Source of the DNA: DATKEJ01 sp963768715 | GTDB taxonomy: Bacteria; Bacteroidota; Rhodothermia; Rhodothermales; DATKEJ01 | DNA: 64,000 bases | Direction of reading: 5' to 3' | Assembly: GCA_963768715.1 (NCBI GenBank) | Contig: CAVYJC010000003.1 | Coordinates: forward strand, 62,001 to 126,000 | Shown: positions 9,035-17,010 of the stretch, in pieces | Layout: each line of letters opens with the position of its first letter | Position numbering within the stretch: position 1 is the stretch's first letter | Program-made: the position numbers and the translations under genes | Notes under the pieces: model-generated | The model's input: the letters and a program-made list of their open reading frames with translations, nothing else | Told to the model about the DNA's origin: nothing | Database searches by the model: none

Positions 9035-9986
9035 TTACTTCGCGGCCCACATCTCAATCTCCACCAACAGCCCCGGCAGTAGCTTCGTCCCAACCGCCGT
9101 CCGAACGGGACGCGGCTCGGGCATCATGCTGCGGTAAACCACATTGAATCGGTCCCAGATCGAAAGGTCGGTCAGGTAGACGTTCACTTTGAACACATTG
9201 TCGAAGGTGCATCCGGCCGTTGCCATTTGCTTCCGGCAATTCTCCAACGTGTAGCGGGTCTGCTCCTCAATCGTATCGCCGATTACGTTTCCGTCGGGAT
9301 CGATGGCGGCCTGGCCGGCGATGACAAAGAGTTTACTGCGGAGTGATCTCCAATACCGGGGAGTACGGCCCTGCAGTGACGTGCTGGGCTGCGCCTGCAG
9401 GCACCACTTTCGCGGGTCGTGAAGAGTCGGGATTCGTGCTTTTGACCTCCCCCGGCTGCACCTGAGCACGCTCAGTTGCAGCCGCCCCCTCGGGGAGGGG
9501 GACAGTCGCAGGCATTGGATGAGGCAGGTACCCTGTGAATCCGGTGATCTTCCACTCCCCGCCGACCTTGCGGCAGTAGTACAACGTCTGCCAGTTGAGG
9601 ACGACCGATCCGCCGTCCTTCTTCGCGACGCTGCCGTCGAACTTCTTGTGGATGAGGGCGACGTCGCCGGCAATTTCAATGTCGCGGAGCGTCGTAGCGC
9701 GAATCAGCGCCGGCTCAAGATCCTCTGCAAACTCGGTCTCGGCCGTCATCCGCGCCTGGCGCAGCCATTCGTCGCGGTATGCTTCGAGCGTGCTGTAGGT
9801 GAGACGCCATCCATCCGGATTAGAGAGGCCGCACCCATCGATCCCCATGAATCCGTCGGCGATGAAGTCCCCTTCAACCATACTCCAGTCCTGCCCGATG
9901 AATGCCTGGATGTCGCGCTCAACGAGCATCTCCCAGATCTGGCGGCGATCCGGATCGTTCGGAAAGGGATTCTGGTAGTGGCTCAT
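9035..9986 (-). CDS. NTF2/SnoaL-like domain continuous with RidA-like domain, frameshifted
   Basis: The frame starts at the ATG at 9986, which overlaps the upstream enolase-type stop codon as ATGA. The first ~150 residues look like a SnoaL/NTF2-like small cone-shaped domain (W-R-L-T-Y-S-T-L-E-A-Y, then V-A-L-I-H-K-K-F-D-G, then W-K-I-T-G-F-T-G-Y). With no stop in between, a linker leads to a RidA N-terminus (A-A-Q-H-V-T-A-G-P-Y-S-P). The frame breaks near 9337, and the rest of RidA follows in another frame (S-K-L-F-V-I-A-G-Q-A-A-I-D-P to V-R-T-A-V-G and V-E-I-E-M). RidA enzymes hydrolyse reactive enamines/imines. Either a genuine fusion or two genes merged by indels; internal GTG codons before K-V-V-P-A-G could start a separate RidA. 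Confidence 0.65.
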
Positions 9987-11117
9987 GCTTTGAACACTTT
10001 CTTGTCGGTCTGGTAGTGTGAGATCGCGTCTTCGTCCGGCGTGACGCCGAGCCCGGGTCCTTCCGGCAAATGAGCAAACGGCGGCTCGATGCGGAGGGGC
10101 TCCTGCAGCAGGTCGTGCTCGCGGATCAAACGTCCGAACGAGTCGCCCGGCCAGATGCACGTCGGGGCCGCAGCGGATGAGTGGATGTATCGCGCCTCGA
10201 GAATTCCGAGATTGGCCTCCGATCCGTGCCAGCACGGGAGCCCCGCCGCGTCCGCGATCCCCGCAAGTTGCGCAAACCGCGCCGCACCACCGTTGAAGTT
10301 GAATCCGTCGACCGCGTCCATGCGGAGCGCTTTGATGGCATCCTCCACACGCTGTCCATGAAGGATGTAGGGGAGAGAGACGTGCAGCGCAATCGGTATC
10401 GGACCGTAATCTCTCAATCGCTTGTATTCGTGGAGCATCCAGCGCGGAAGCGGATCCTCGAGGCAGAGGACGTTCCCGATCTCCGCCAGTCCGTCGACGC
10501 GCTTGCGGGCTTCGCCTGGGTAGATCCAGCGCTCGTTCGGATCGAGGATGACCTCCATCTCCGGCGCCGCTTTCCGGATCTCGCTGCACCAGCCGACGAC
10601 GTCGTCGTCGAGGTCGCATTTGAACTTGACGCAGTCGAATCCCATATCCGCAAATTGCGCGGCGAGGGGACCGATTTCGTCCAGGTTCCGGTGACTCGAC
10701 CAAGCTCCGACGTGGACCTTGTCGCGGACGGGCCCGCCGACCAGATCGACGACCCGCAATACCGTGTGCCTTGGCGTAGGCGTCGTAAACCGCGCATTCG
10801 AATCCGTCGTATTCGCGGCTGTACGCGAAGGGCAGTTTCTGGAGCGAGAGCGAATCGATGGATTGCCCGAGCAGCAGCTCGGCCATTTCCTGAACGATCG
10901 CCCAGTTGTATCCCCGATACAGCTCGCCCCAGCCGACGACGCCATCATCGAGCTCCATCTTCAGGATGAGGATGGGGAGTTGATCAAACTGGATTGTCCA
11001 TCCAGCCTTCGCTCCGACAGGAAGTTTGTGGAGCGGCTTGTCGATGCCCTTGCCCTGGATCATCCCCGGCTTGGCCGGCACGATGACCTCGAAGGCGGTG
11101 ATTTGGCGGATCGTCAT
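9983..11117 (-). CDS. Mandelate racemase/muconate lactonizing enzyme family protein, frameshifted
   Basis: Enolase-superfamily enzyme of about 375 residues. The N-terminal capping domain (M-T-I-R-Q-I-T-A-F-E to A-Y-A-K-A-H-G-I) is in one frame and the barrel (V-V-D-L-V-G-G-P-V onward) in another. The break at about 10754-10762 fits one extra G in a G-run. Visible metal and catalytic elements: K-F-K (catalytic Lys motif), I-L-D-P-N-E-R, C-L-E-D-P, and a late C-W-H-G-S-E. Such enzymes dehydrate or epimerise sugar acids. The ATG at 11117 directly follows the SDR stop codon (11120-11118), and the 3' end overlaps the next start by ATGA, so it is operonic. Confidence 0.75.
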
Positions 11118-11912
11118 TCAGTCGTCTTGGATTACGTCGTTGCCGAAGATCATGCTCGTGGCGCCGGCGTCGACGTAGATCGTCTGGCCTGTGATACTGC
11201 GGCTGAGATCAGAGAGTAGGAACGCCGCCGCGTAACCGCAATCGACCGCGTCGATGAGGTCGGGCAGGGCCTGGCAGTTTCTGCGGTAGTTGTCGATCCA
11301 TCCTTCGGCATCGTCCGCCCACTGGGCGATGATGTCCATCCCCTGTTCCGAATGGACGTACCCCGGGGCAACGGCGTTGACGCGGATGCGATGCTTGCCG
11401 AGATCCAGGGCCATCCCGCGCGTCAGTCCGGTCACCGCCGATTTGGCGCTCGAGTAAATCGCATATCCGGGATTGGTGGAGTAGGCGTGGACGGACGAAA
11501 TGTTGACGATATGCCCGACCTCCTTGGCAGCGAGCAGCTGCTTGACGAAGGCTTTGGACACGAGCCAGAGTCCGCGCACGTCGATGCTGTAGAGCCGGTC
11601 GAAATCCTCTTCGGTGGCCTCGTGGGCTGGCTTGTTGAGTCCGACGCCGGCGTTGTTGACGAGTCCATGCACGATGCCGCACTGTCGCTCGAGTGTCGAG
11701 AACATGTGCTTGATGTCGGCGGGTTTGCTGACGTCGCCGGCGATGGCAATGGCGCCCGGGTATTTCCCCGCTGCGATGTCGGCCGAGTTGAAATCCAGCT
11801 CATTGACGATGAGCCGTCCGCCGGCTTCCGCGATTGCCTGGCAGACGCCGGCTCCGACGCCGTAGCCGCCGCCGCCGGTCACGAGGATGTTCTTGCCTTC
11901 GAGTGAAAGCAT
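11118..11912 (-). CDS. SDR family oxidoreductase
   Basis: A 264-residue classical short-chain dehydrogenase. The NAD(P) site T-G-G-G-G-Y-G-V-G-A-G is at 12-22, N-N-A-G at 86-89, the catalytic Ser in N-I-S-S near 138-140, and Y153-x3-K157. The start at 11912 (M-L-S-L-E-G-K-N-I-L-V-T-G-G) is chosen by family alignment. The longer upstream frame reads only through a palindromic repeat and a heptamer block. Likely oxidises a hydroxy-acid or polyol intermediate of the operon's substrate; the substrate is not predictable. It abuts the enolase-type gene with no gap. Confidence 0.9.
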   Translation of the reverse strand: MLSLEGKNILVTGGGGYGVGAGVCQAIAEAGGRLIVNELDFNSADIAAGKYPGAIAIAGDVSKPADIKHMFSTLERQCGIVHGLVNNAGVGLNKPAHEATEEDFDRLYSIDVRGLWLVSKAFVKQLLAAKEVGHIVNISSVHAYSTNPGYAIYSSAKSAVTGLTRGMALDLGKHRIRVNAVAPGYVHSEQGMDIIAQWADDAEGWIDNYRRNCQALPDLIDAVDCGYAAAFLLSDLSRSITGQTIYVDAGATSMIFGNDVIQDD

Positions 11913-11936
11913 GCGTGGGAAGTTATCGTTCAGGTC

Positions 11937-11988
11937 ATTCCCGCGCAGGCGGGAATCAAGCAATTCAAAGCTCAAAACGCAAAATGAT
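11937..11988. repeat. REP-like palindrome followed by heptamer block
   Basis: ATTCCCGC-GCAG-GCGGGAAT at 11937-11956, then CAATTCA, AAGCTCA, AAACGCA, AAATGAT at 11961-11988 in 7-base register. The rest of the gap up to 12165 holds no gene; it contains a G-rich stretch near 12013-12076. Confidence 0.65.
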
Positions 11989-12165
11989 GTCCACCTCCGT
12001 GGATCCTGGTCCTGGGGGGTATGTGCCGTTGGGGCCAAAGTGCGTCTGAGCCGGTTGGGGGCGGCAGGGGCCCCATTCCCGATGTCTCGTGTGCATCGGG
12101 GGTGCGACGCCGACGAGTGCCAGTGGTCTAACGGGAATCGCATGGGTTGAGGGGTCTGAACGCTA

Positions 12166-13242
12166 TCACTTGAACAGTCGCTTCTTCGCGGACTGAGCGA
12201 TCCTCTTGCCCATTCCAAGGAGGATGCGGCGAGGCTTTCCGTGGCCGGTCGTAAATTGTGTGTGAGCAAACTCCGCGAACGGCGTCGCAACCCCGAGCCT
12301 GGCGCCGAGCTCGCAAAGGACGGTCTGGTGATCAGAACCAATCGGGATTCCATTCGTCTCGAACTCACGAAAATGCCTCGACTCCGGACCGCCGGCTAGA
12401 TCGGCGGCTGCAAACCCTGGAAACGGCTGCATCCTCCCGGCTTGCCGAATGAACCTGTCCATTTCCCGTTTGAATTCGTCGACCGGCATGAAGCTCTCAA
12501 TGCTGAATACGGCGACGAACGCGCCTTGGTCGGACGGCCACCGCGACTCCGCCGGCTGCAGCTCCGATTGATAGATTCCCGCGAGGATCCCGCCCATTGC
12601 CTGGAGCACCGATCCCAGCGCAAGATCTTTGAAATAGACGAAGGGGTGTTGCTCAAAGAATCGCTCATCCCACGGCAGCCAGACTCCCTGATCCATCACG
12701 AGCGCGGGTTCACGATTTGCCGGAACCGCAATGCTGATCGGAGAGGACGGATGGGCCGCACGCACGCTCATGTTCCTGTCGAGCCCGATGCGACGCGAAG
12801 AGATCACCATGCCGATGCAGTCGCGTTCGACAGCCATCCGTGCATACGATCCTGCGGCTCCGACGTGATGATGGTTGCGGGTGGTCACGGCGGCAAGGCC
12901 GGTTCTTTTCGCCTCGTCAACGGCCCATTCCGTACCTCGCCGGCAGGCAAGATGGCCCAATCCGCCGTCGCCGTCCAGCACCCGGATGGAACCCGCCTCC
13001 CGGATGAATCGAATGTTGGGTCGGGGATTGATGCTTCCATCGAGCAGCTTGTCGATGTACGCGGGGGCCATCTGAGTCCCATGGCTGAAGATCCCCCGCA
13101 TGTCGCTGTCGACCAGTATCGATCCCATGAGCGCCGCGTCTTCGGTCGGCATTCCCGCCTGTTCGAACAGGGCGCTAACGAAAGTGCACAGCGGCTCTGC
13201 CGGAACGCGTATCCCACTGTTCGGCGCTGTATTCGTCGCCAT
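12166..13242 (-). CDS. Ldh family (malate/L-lactate/sulfolactate-type) oxidoreductase
   Basis: A 358-residue NAD(P)-dependent dehydrogenase of the MdhLdh family, which has its own fold unrelated to classical lactate dehydrogenases. Family hallmarks: D-M-R-G-I-F-S-H-G-T-Q-M-A-P-A-Y near residues 47-62, D-G-S-I-N-P-R-P soon after, and R-N-H-H-H-V-G-A-A-G-S-Y-A near residue 120. Members reduce 2-oxo acids or oxidise 2-hydroxy acids such as malate, ureidoglycolate, sulfolactate or ketogluconate. It is the first gene of the minus-strand catabolic operon ending at 5754, so the promoter should lie in 13243-13548. Confidence 0.88.
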   Translation of the reverse strand: MATNTAPNSGIRVPAEPLCTFVSALFEQAGMPTEDAALMGSILVDSDMRGIFSHGTQMAPAYIDKLLDGSINPRPNIRFIREAGSIRVLDGDGGLGHLACRRGTEWAVDEAKRTGLAAVTTRNHHHVGAAGSYARMAVERDCIGMVISSRRIGLDRNMSVRAAHPSSPISIAVPANREPALVMDQGVWLPWDERFFEQHPFVYFKDLALGSVLQAMGGILAGIYQSELQPAESRWPSDQGAFVAVFSIESFMPVDEFKREMDRFIRQAGRMQPFPGFAAADLAGGPESRHFREFETNGIPIGSDHQTVLCELGARLGVATPFAEFAHTQFTTGHGKPRRILLGMGKRIAQSAKKRLFK

Positions 13243-13548
13243 TCTCGATTGGTCCGTTCAGTCAGTGGCGATTATAGGTTGACCTGGATTTGACACCGAT
13301 CCGGGAAGATCGTTCGGCCCGAGCGCGGATGTTCATTTGCTACGTGCCTGATTCGTGCTAGTGAGTCTCTGTGGATCGAAGATCAGACTGAGAGGCTGGC
13401 AATTCAAATCGAAAAGAGAATTGGCAGAAGAGTGACGAAAGAGAATCTGTGGCGTCAAAGTACGACGGACGTCGACATTCGAAACCAGCGCCGGTTTCGT
13501 CCCGAATAATGTAGCTTAGCCTCGTCTACCGATCAGACCTACGCGAAG
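13243..13548. other. Divergent intergenic region
   Basis: 306 bases between the divergent Ldh gene and the membrane-protein gene. I see no open frame of interest, no heptamer array and no strong terminator. It should contain the two opposing promoters. Confidence 0.5.
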
Positions 13549-15231
13549 TTGTCCCTGATCAGACTGATCCTGTTTCTCGCCGTCAGACTTCTTGTTCAGC
13601 CGGCTGCATTTGCGGCGTCCGATCAAGCCTAATCTTTTCGTTCCGGTGCATCGACGGGAGATTCACTGGAAGTCCAGCTCCTCTTCGACGGCAAGCCCCT
13701 CCTGTCAAAGAAATACGCGAAGTTCTCGTGTTTCGATTATGGCCACGACAAGTGGATCAACTGCCGGATCAGGCCCGGAGACGGCGTGCAGCGTTACGTC
13801 ATGGCCCGACCGGGGCAAGGTCGTTACCGGATGCACATCGACATCGACGAGAACGAGGATAATCCCGACATGTATCCCGGTGATTTTTCTGTCGTTCACA
13901 TGCTCGAAGTCGGACCCGGTTTTCAGGGCCCGCTACTCATCGACGTTCCGCAGCTAATTCATCTGACCTCGCCGGCGAATAACGGCCGTAGTATCGAAGG
14001 CGCGTTTGCAGCGTGTGATCGTGATCCAGACTACACGGTCCCTTTTCTGTCGCTCGAACGCACGGTCCCGGTAGCCTTCTCGTGGGACCCCGTCGCGGAC
14101 GGCGCCGAGTACTCGATCACCGTCTTCAGGGCGCGCTGTGATCCGTACAGAAGGCTCGAGCCGCTAACCTCCAGCGTGGTGGAAACGACGGCGGTGAGTA
14201 TCGGTCTTCCCCCCAATGAACCGGGTGAGCATTACCAGTTCGTGGTTGAGGCCACGAGAGCGGGTCGTCCCGTCGGGACTTTCTTCATTCACGACGCGGG
14301 TACTCACGGTTGGGATTACCGATTGCGCGTGGGGCTCGAGGAGCCTAATCCGCGCATCGCGGTAATCGCGTCGCTCGGGGCGATCTTCTTCTTCTTGCTG
14401 ATCGCAATGGCCTACATGGTGCGAACGGGTAACAAGTCCATGGCCGTTTCGGGATTTGTGCTGGTGGTGGTATCCGGATGGCTCGGCTATCGGGCGTACG
14501 CTTCGTACCGCGACGACCACCGGCAGGCCCAGCAGCGACTTTTCGAATCCCGGGAGAAGGCGGCGGAGCTGCAGCGCAACCTGAACCAGCTTTTTGTCGA
14601 GGAGTGGACTGCGGCCGTTCCAAAGCCGGATTGGTGGGATGAAGTCACACCCCCCGACTACCCAATCGACAATGTGGGTGAGCTTCTTTCTGCCTGGCAA
14701 TCGGATTTCGGGATGGGCGCGACCCGGGTTCTTCGCGAGCATGAGTTCTTCAAGGGCGCGTATTTGGCGGTCGTCGACCATCCGGAAGACCAGGAACTGA
14801 CCTCCACGGCCATCGATCTGATGGCTTTCATAGGAAGGGATTATCCGCAGCGTCGCGAGATGCTGGAATTTGGCGTCAAGCATTTCTTTGATCTCAATCG
14901 GAGGACCGACAACTGCGCGGATTGCATGGTTGGTGATCGATCGAACTCATTGGTCGAGGCCTTGGGGGAAGAACAGGTTCGGGCCGGCGAGTACGACCGG
15001 GCCATCGAGCTCATTGAGCGATTCCGGACAGAGAGGCGGAACGAAGTCAGCGACTATGCCTGGGCCGAAACGGCTACCGTGGTGGGTGAGGCTTACTGGA
15101 AGTCCGGCCGTCAGGAGAAGGCGGTCGCCTCAATGGAACGGGAGGAGCCGGTCACGGGCGACCATCCTTACGTGGAGCGCTTCAGGGAGCAGTTGGAGAG
15201 GTATCGGGAAGAGCTGAAAATTGCTAATTGA
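13549..15231 (+). pseudogene. Two-helix membrane protein with in-frame stop after its signal peptide
   Basis: From a TTG at 13549 the frame encodes a clear signal peptide (L-I-L-F-L-A-V-R-L-L-V-Q-P-A-A-F-A-A), then S-D-Q-A and a TAA at 13630-13632. The same frame continues unbroken to 15231. Without the stop (CAA to TAA is one change) the product would be ~560 residues: an extracytoplasmic fibronectin-like part, two adjacent membrane helices (I-A-V-I-A-S-L-G-A-I-F-F-F-L-L-I, then F-V-L-V-V-V-S-G-W-L), and a cytoplasmic helical part with TPR-like repeats. A shorter product from the GTG at 13786 is possible but would lack the signal. The last codons lie in a heptamer array. No family recognised. 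Confidence 0.6.
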
Positions 15232-15253
15232 TGATTGCTAAATGCTAATTCCT
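15219..15253. repeat. Heptamer array overlapping a gene's stop codon
   Basis: AATTGCT, AATTGAT, GATTGCT, AAATGCT, AATTCCT. The stop TGA of the preceding gene (15229-15231) falls inside, so its last residues (K-I-A-N) are array-encoded. Confidence 0.8.
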
Positions 15254-15336
15254 CATCTTGCGGACAGGCGTTGTTCTATCATCTTAGTACAGCGGGTACG
15301 AAACTCTTTTCGGTCGGCAGCTTTCGGATCCGAATC

Positions 15337-15406
15337 ATTTTGCGATTTGAATTCTGCATTTTGAATTCGATTCAGCATTTAGCATTTATCACTTATCATT
15401 TACTTC
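15337..15406. repeat. Heptamer array directly upstream of tRNA-Leu
   Basis: Ten units in register: ATTTTGC, GATTTGA, ATTCTGC, ATTTTGA, ATTCGAT, TCAGCAT, TTAGCAT, TTATCAC, TTATCAT, TTACTTC. It ends two bases before the tRNA. Confidence 0.8.
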
Positions 15407-15408
15407 CT

Positions 15409-15491
15409 GCCCGGGTGGCGGAATTGGTAGACGCGCACGACTCAAAATCGTGTGGCCTTTGGCCGTGTGGGTTCGAGTCCCACCCTGGGTA
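15409..15491 (+). tRNA. tRNA-Leu (anticodon CAA)
   Basis: Cloverleaf by eye: acceptor GCCCGGG with CCTGGGT (two G-U pairs); D-loop with AATTGGTAG; anticodon stem CACGA/TCGTG around loop CTCAAAA (anticodon CAA); long variable arm GGCC-TTT-GGCC typical of class II tRNAs; T-arm GTGGG-TTCGAGT-CCCAC; discriminator A. CCA is not encoded. Heptamer arrays flank it on both sides and a transposase remnant lies just downstream. Confidence 0.93.
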
Positions 15492-15498
15492 CGAAGAG

Positions 15499-15533
15499 AA
15501 TTCAGAATTGAAAATTCAGAATTCAGAATTGGG
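15499..15533. repeat. Heptamer array downstream of tRNA-Leu
   Basis: AATTCAG, AATTGAA, AATTCAG, AATTCAG, AATTGGG in exact 7-base register. Confidence 0.85.
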
Positions 15534-15569
15534 CCAGCCTGCCTCTCGTAGCTGAGCACGAATCAAGCC

Positions 15570-16046
15570 ATGACGCGAGGTTCATGCCTAACCCATGTGG
15601 ATGGTATTTGCAGCACGCCCTTTCGTACAGTGAGATTCCCGAAGGCGTGCGAGTGTCTCGAGAAGGACAGGGAGGTGCTGTTCACCTTTTACGACTTTCC
15701 GGCGGCCCACTGGCAGCACCTCAGGACGACCAATCCGATCAAATCGACGTTCGCGACCGTGCGGCACCGAACACGCCAGACGAAGGGTTGCGGCTCACGC
15801 ATGGCGACGCTGACGATGGTCTTTAAACTGGCGCGATCAGCCGAGAAGAAATGGCGCCGTCTCAACGGATATCAGTACGTCATGAAAGTGCTTGCAGGCA
15901 TCCGCCTCGTCGACGGCACCGAAGAAAATGAAGAATCAATAGCAGCTGCACGACAAGCTTTGCACCAGGCCGTCTGGATCTACAACAATCTCAGACCGCA
16001 CCTTGCACTCGACTACAAGAAACCAGCTCACGTACATGCCGCTTAA
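15570..16046 (+). pseudogene. Chimeric transposase remnant (IS256-like plus IS3-like tail)
   Basis: The open frame (158 codons) matches the C-terminal part of IS256/Mutator-type transposases in its middle (F-Y-D-F-P-A-A-H-W-Q-H-L, R-T-T-N-P-I-K-S-T-F-A-T-V, T-K-G-C-G-S-R, W-R-R-L-N-G). It then passes, without a stop, into the end of an IS3-type integrase (Y-N-N-L-R-P-H-L-A-L-D-Y-K-K-P). Neither part is complete: no IS256 N-terminal catalytic acids and no IS3 core. Two elements appear fused by deletion or insertion. I did not find inverted repeats around it. Confidence 0.7.
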
Positions 16047-16092
16047 ATAATTAGTCACCTGGAACCTGTCAACCTATTCAAGACTTGACCAA

Positions 16093-16120
16093 GGTCTAAG
16101 GTCGGTGGTCTAAAGATTGG
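16093..16120. repeat. Short heptamer block
   Basis: GGTCTAA, GGTCGGT, GGTCTAA, AGATTGG just downstream of the sorting-domain gene's stop codon. Confidence 0.6.
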
Positions 16121-16163
16121 CAAGCCCGAGGCGCGCCTGATTGGGTAGGGTCAAATAGAGGAC

Positions 16164-16994
16164 TTATCGAACAAGCAACATCGTTCGTCGCGCCGTAAAT
16201 GTCCCAGCCTGCAAGCTGTAGATGTATACGCCGCTTGCAAGCCTGTTGGCCGAGAACCTGACGCTGTGGTGACCGGCCGGCTGGGAGTCGTCCGCGAGCG
16301 TGGCGACGAGGCGTCCGAAGGTATCGTAGACGGTCAAGCGAATACGTACGGCCTCTGGCAGGGCGTAGGTAACGGTGGTAAGTCGGTCGAACGGATTCGG
16401 ATAGTTCGAATAGAGACCAAAGGCGTCGGGAAGGACGTCGGTTTCGTTTGAGACTATCGACATGGTCCGGAACCGATACACTTCTGAAAAGGGCCCATGG
16501 CCTTGCAGGCTTGTCGCCCGAACTTTCCAAAAGTACTCGGTCTTCATGTCAAGAACGGAGACAATGAGCGTTTCTGTCTTTACTCCAATCGTATCGACCA
16601 CGGGTGCAGTCGTACCGGGCGTCGTAACCTCGACGTCGTATGCGACGGCTCCAGACACAGCCTCCCACGACAGCGAAACAGGCAGGGCTACGCTTTCGGC
16701 CTCGTCCGCCGGGCTTATCAGGACCGGCGCCATCAGCGCGACCGGCGTTGCAGCGCGCAACGCTCTTGCTACAGTCCAGAATCCAGTTTCCAGACCGCCG
16801 GCGGCATCGCTCGACCCTCCGGTACTCAGGATGCCGACTGTCGGTTGGATCACAAATCCCTCACCTCCGACAGTCGCATGGCCGGCGCTGAGAAGGGCAG
16901 ACCCTTGGCGGATCTGAGACTGCGCGACAGCGGCTTCGGGCACGGTCCAGATTGCCAGAATCAGCGCTACGGCGAACGTTCTAAACGGTCCCAT
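16164..16994 (-). CDS. Secreted protein with fibronectin-like domain and type IX sorting domain
   Basis: The start at 16994 (M-G-P-F-R-T-F-A-V-A-L-I-L) is chosen because a signal peptide ending A-V-A-Q-S follows and the longer frame overlaps the preceding gene. The 276-residue product has an N-terminal G-S-A-L-L-S-A-G-H region, a fibronectin-III-like domain (P-V-S-L-S-W-E-A-V-S-G-A to Y-F-W-K-V-R-A-T) and a C-terminal sorting domain (Y-S-N-Y-P-N-P-F-D-R, L-T-V-Y-D-T-F-G-R-L-V, G-V-Y-I-Y-S-L). Such domains direct export by the type IX system and surface attachment. The gene starts 16 bases after the S74 gene stops, so the pair is probably co-transcribed. Confidence 0.85.
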   Translation of the reverse strand: MGPFRTFAVALILAIWTVPEAAVAQSQIRQGSALLSAGHATVGGEGFVIQPTVGILSTGGSSDAAGGLETGFWTVARALRAATPVALMAPVLISPADEAESVALPVSLSWEAVSGAVAYDVEVTTPGTTAPVVDTIGVKTETLIVSVLDMKTEYFWKVRATSLQGHGPFSEVYRFRTMSIVSNETDVLPDAFGLYSNYPNPFDRLTTVTYALPEAVRIRLTVYDTFGRLVATLADDSQPAGHHSVRFSANRLASGVYIYSLQAGTFTARRTMLLVR

Positions 16995-17010
16995 CACTCT
17001 TACCTGCCTG

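Noticed and set aside
10181..10969. A 262-codon frame opposite the enolase-superfamily gene
   Set aside because: Composition is that of an antisense shadow and the minus strand carries conserved enolase motifs in the same stretch.
12013..12076. G-rich stretch that might form a quadruplex
   Set aside because: G-runs are separated by long, irregular loops, so a stable quadruplex is doubtful.
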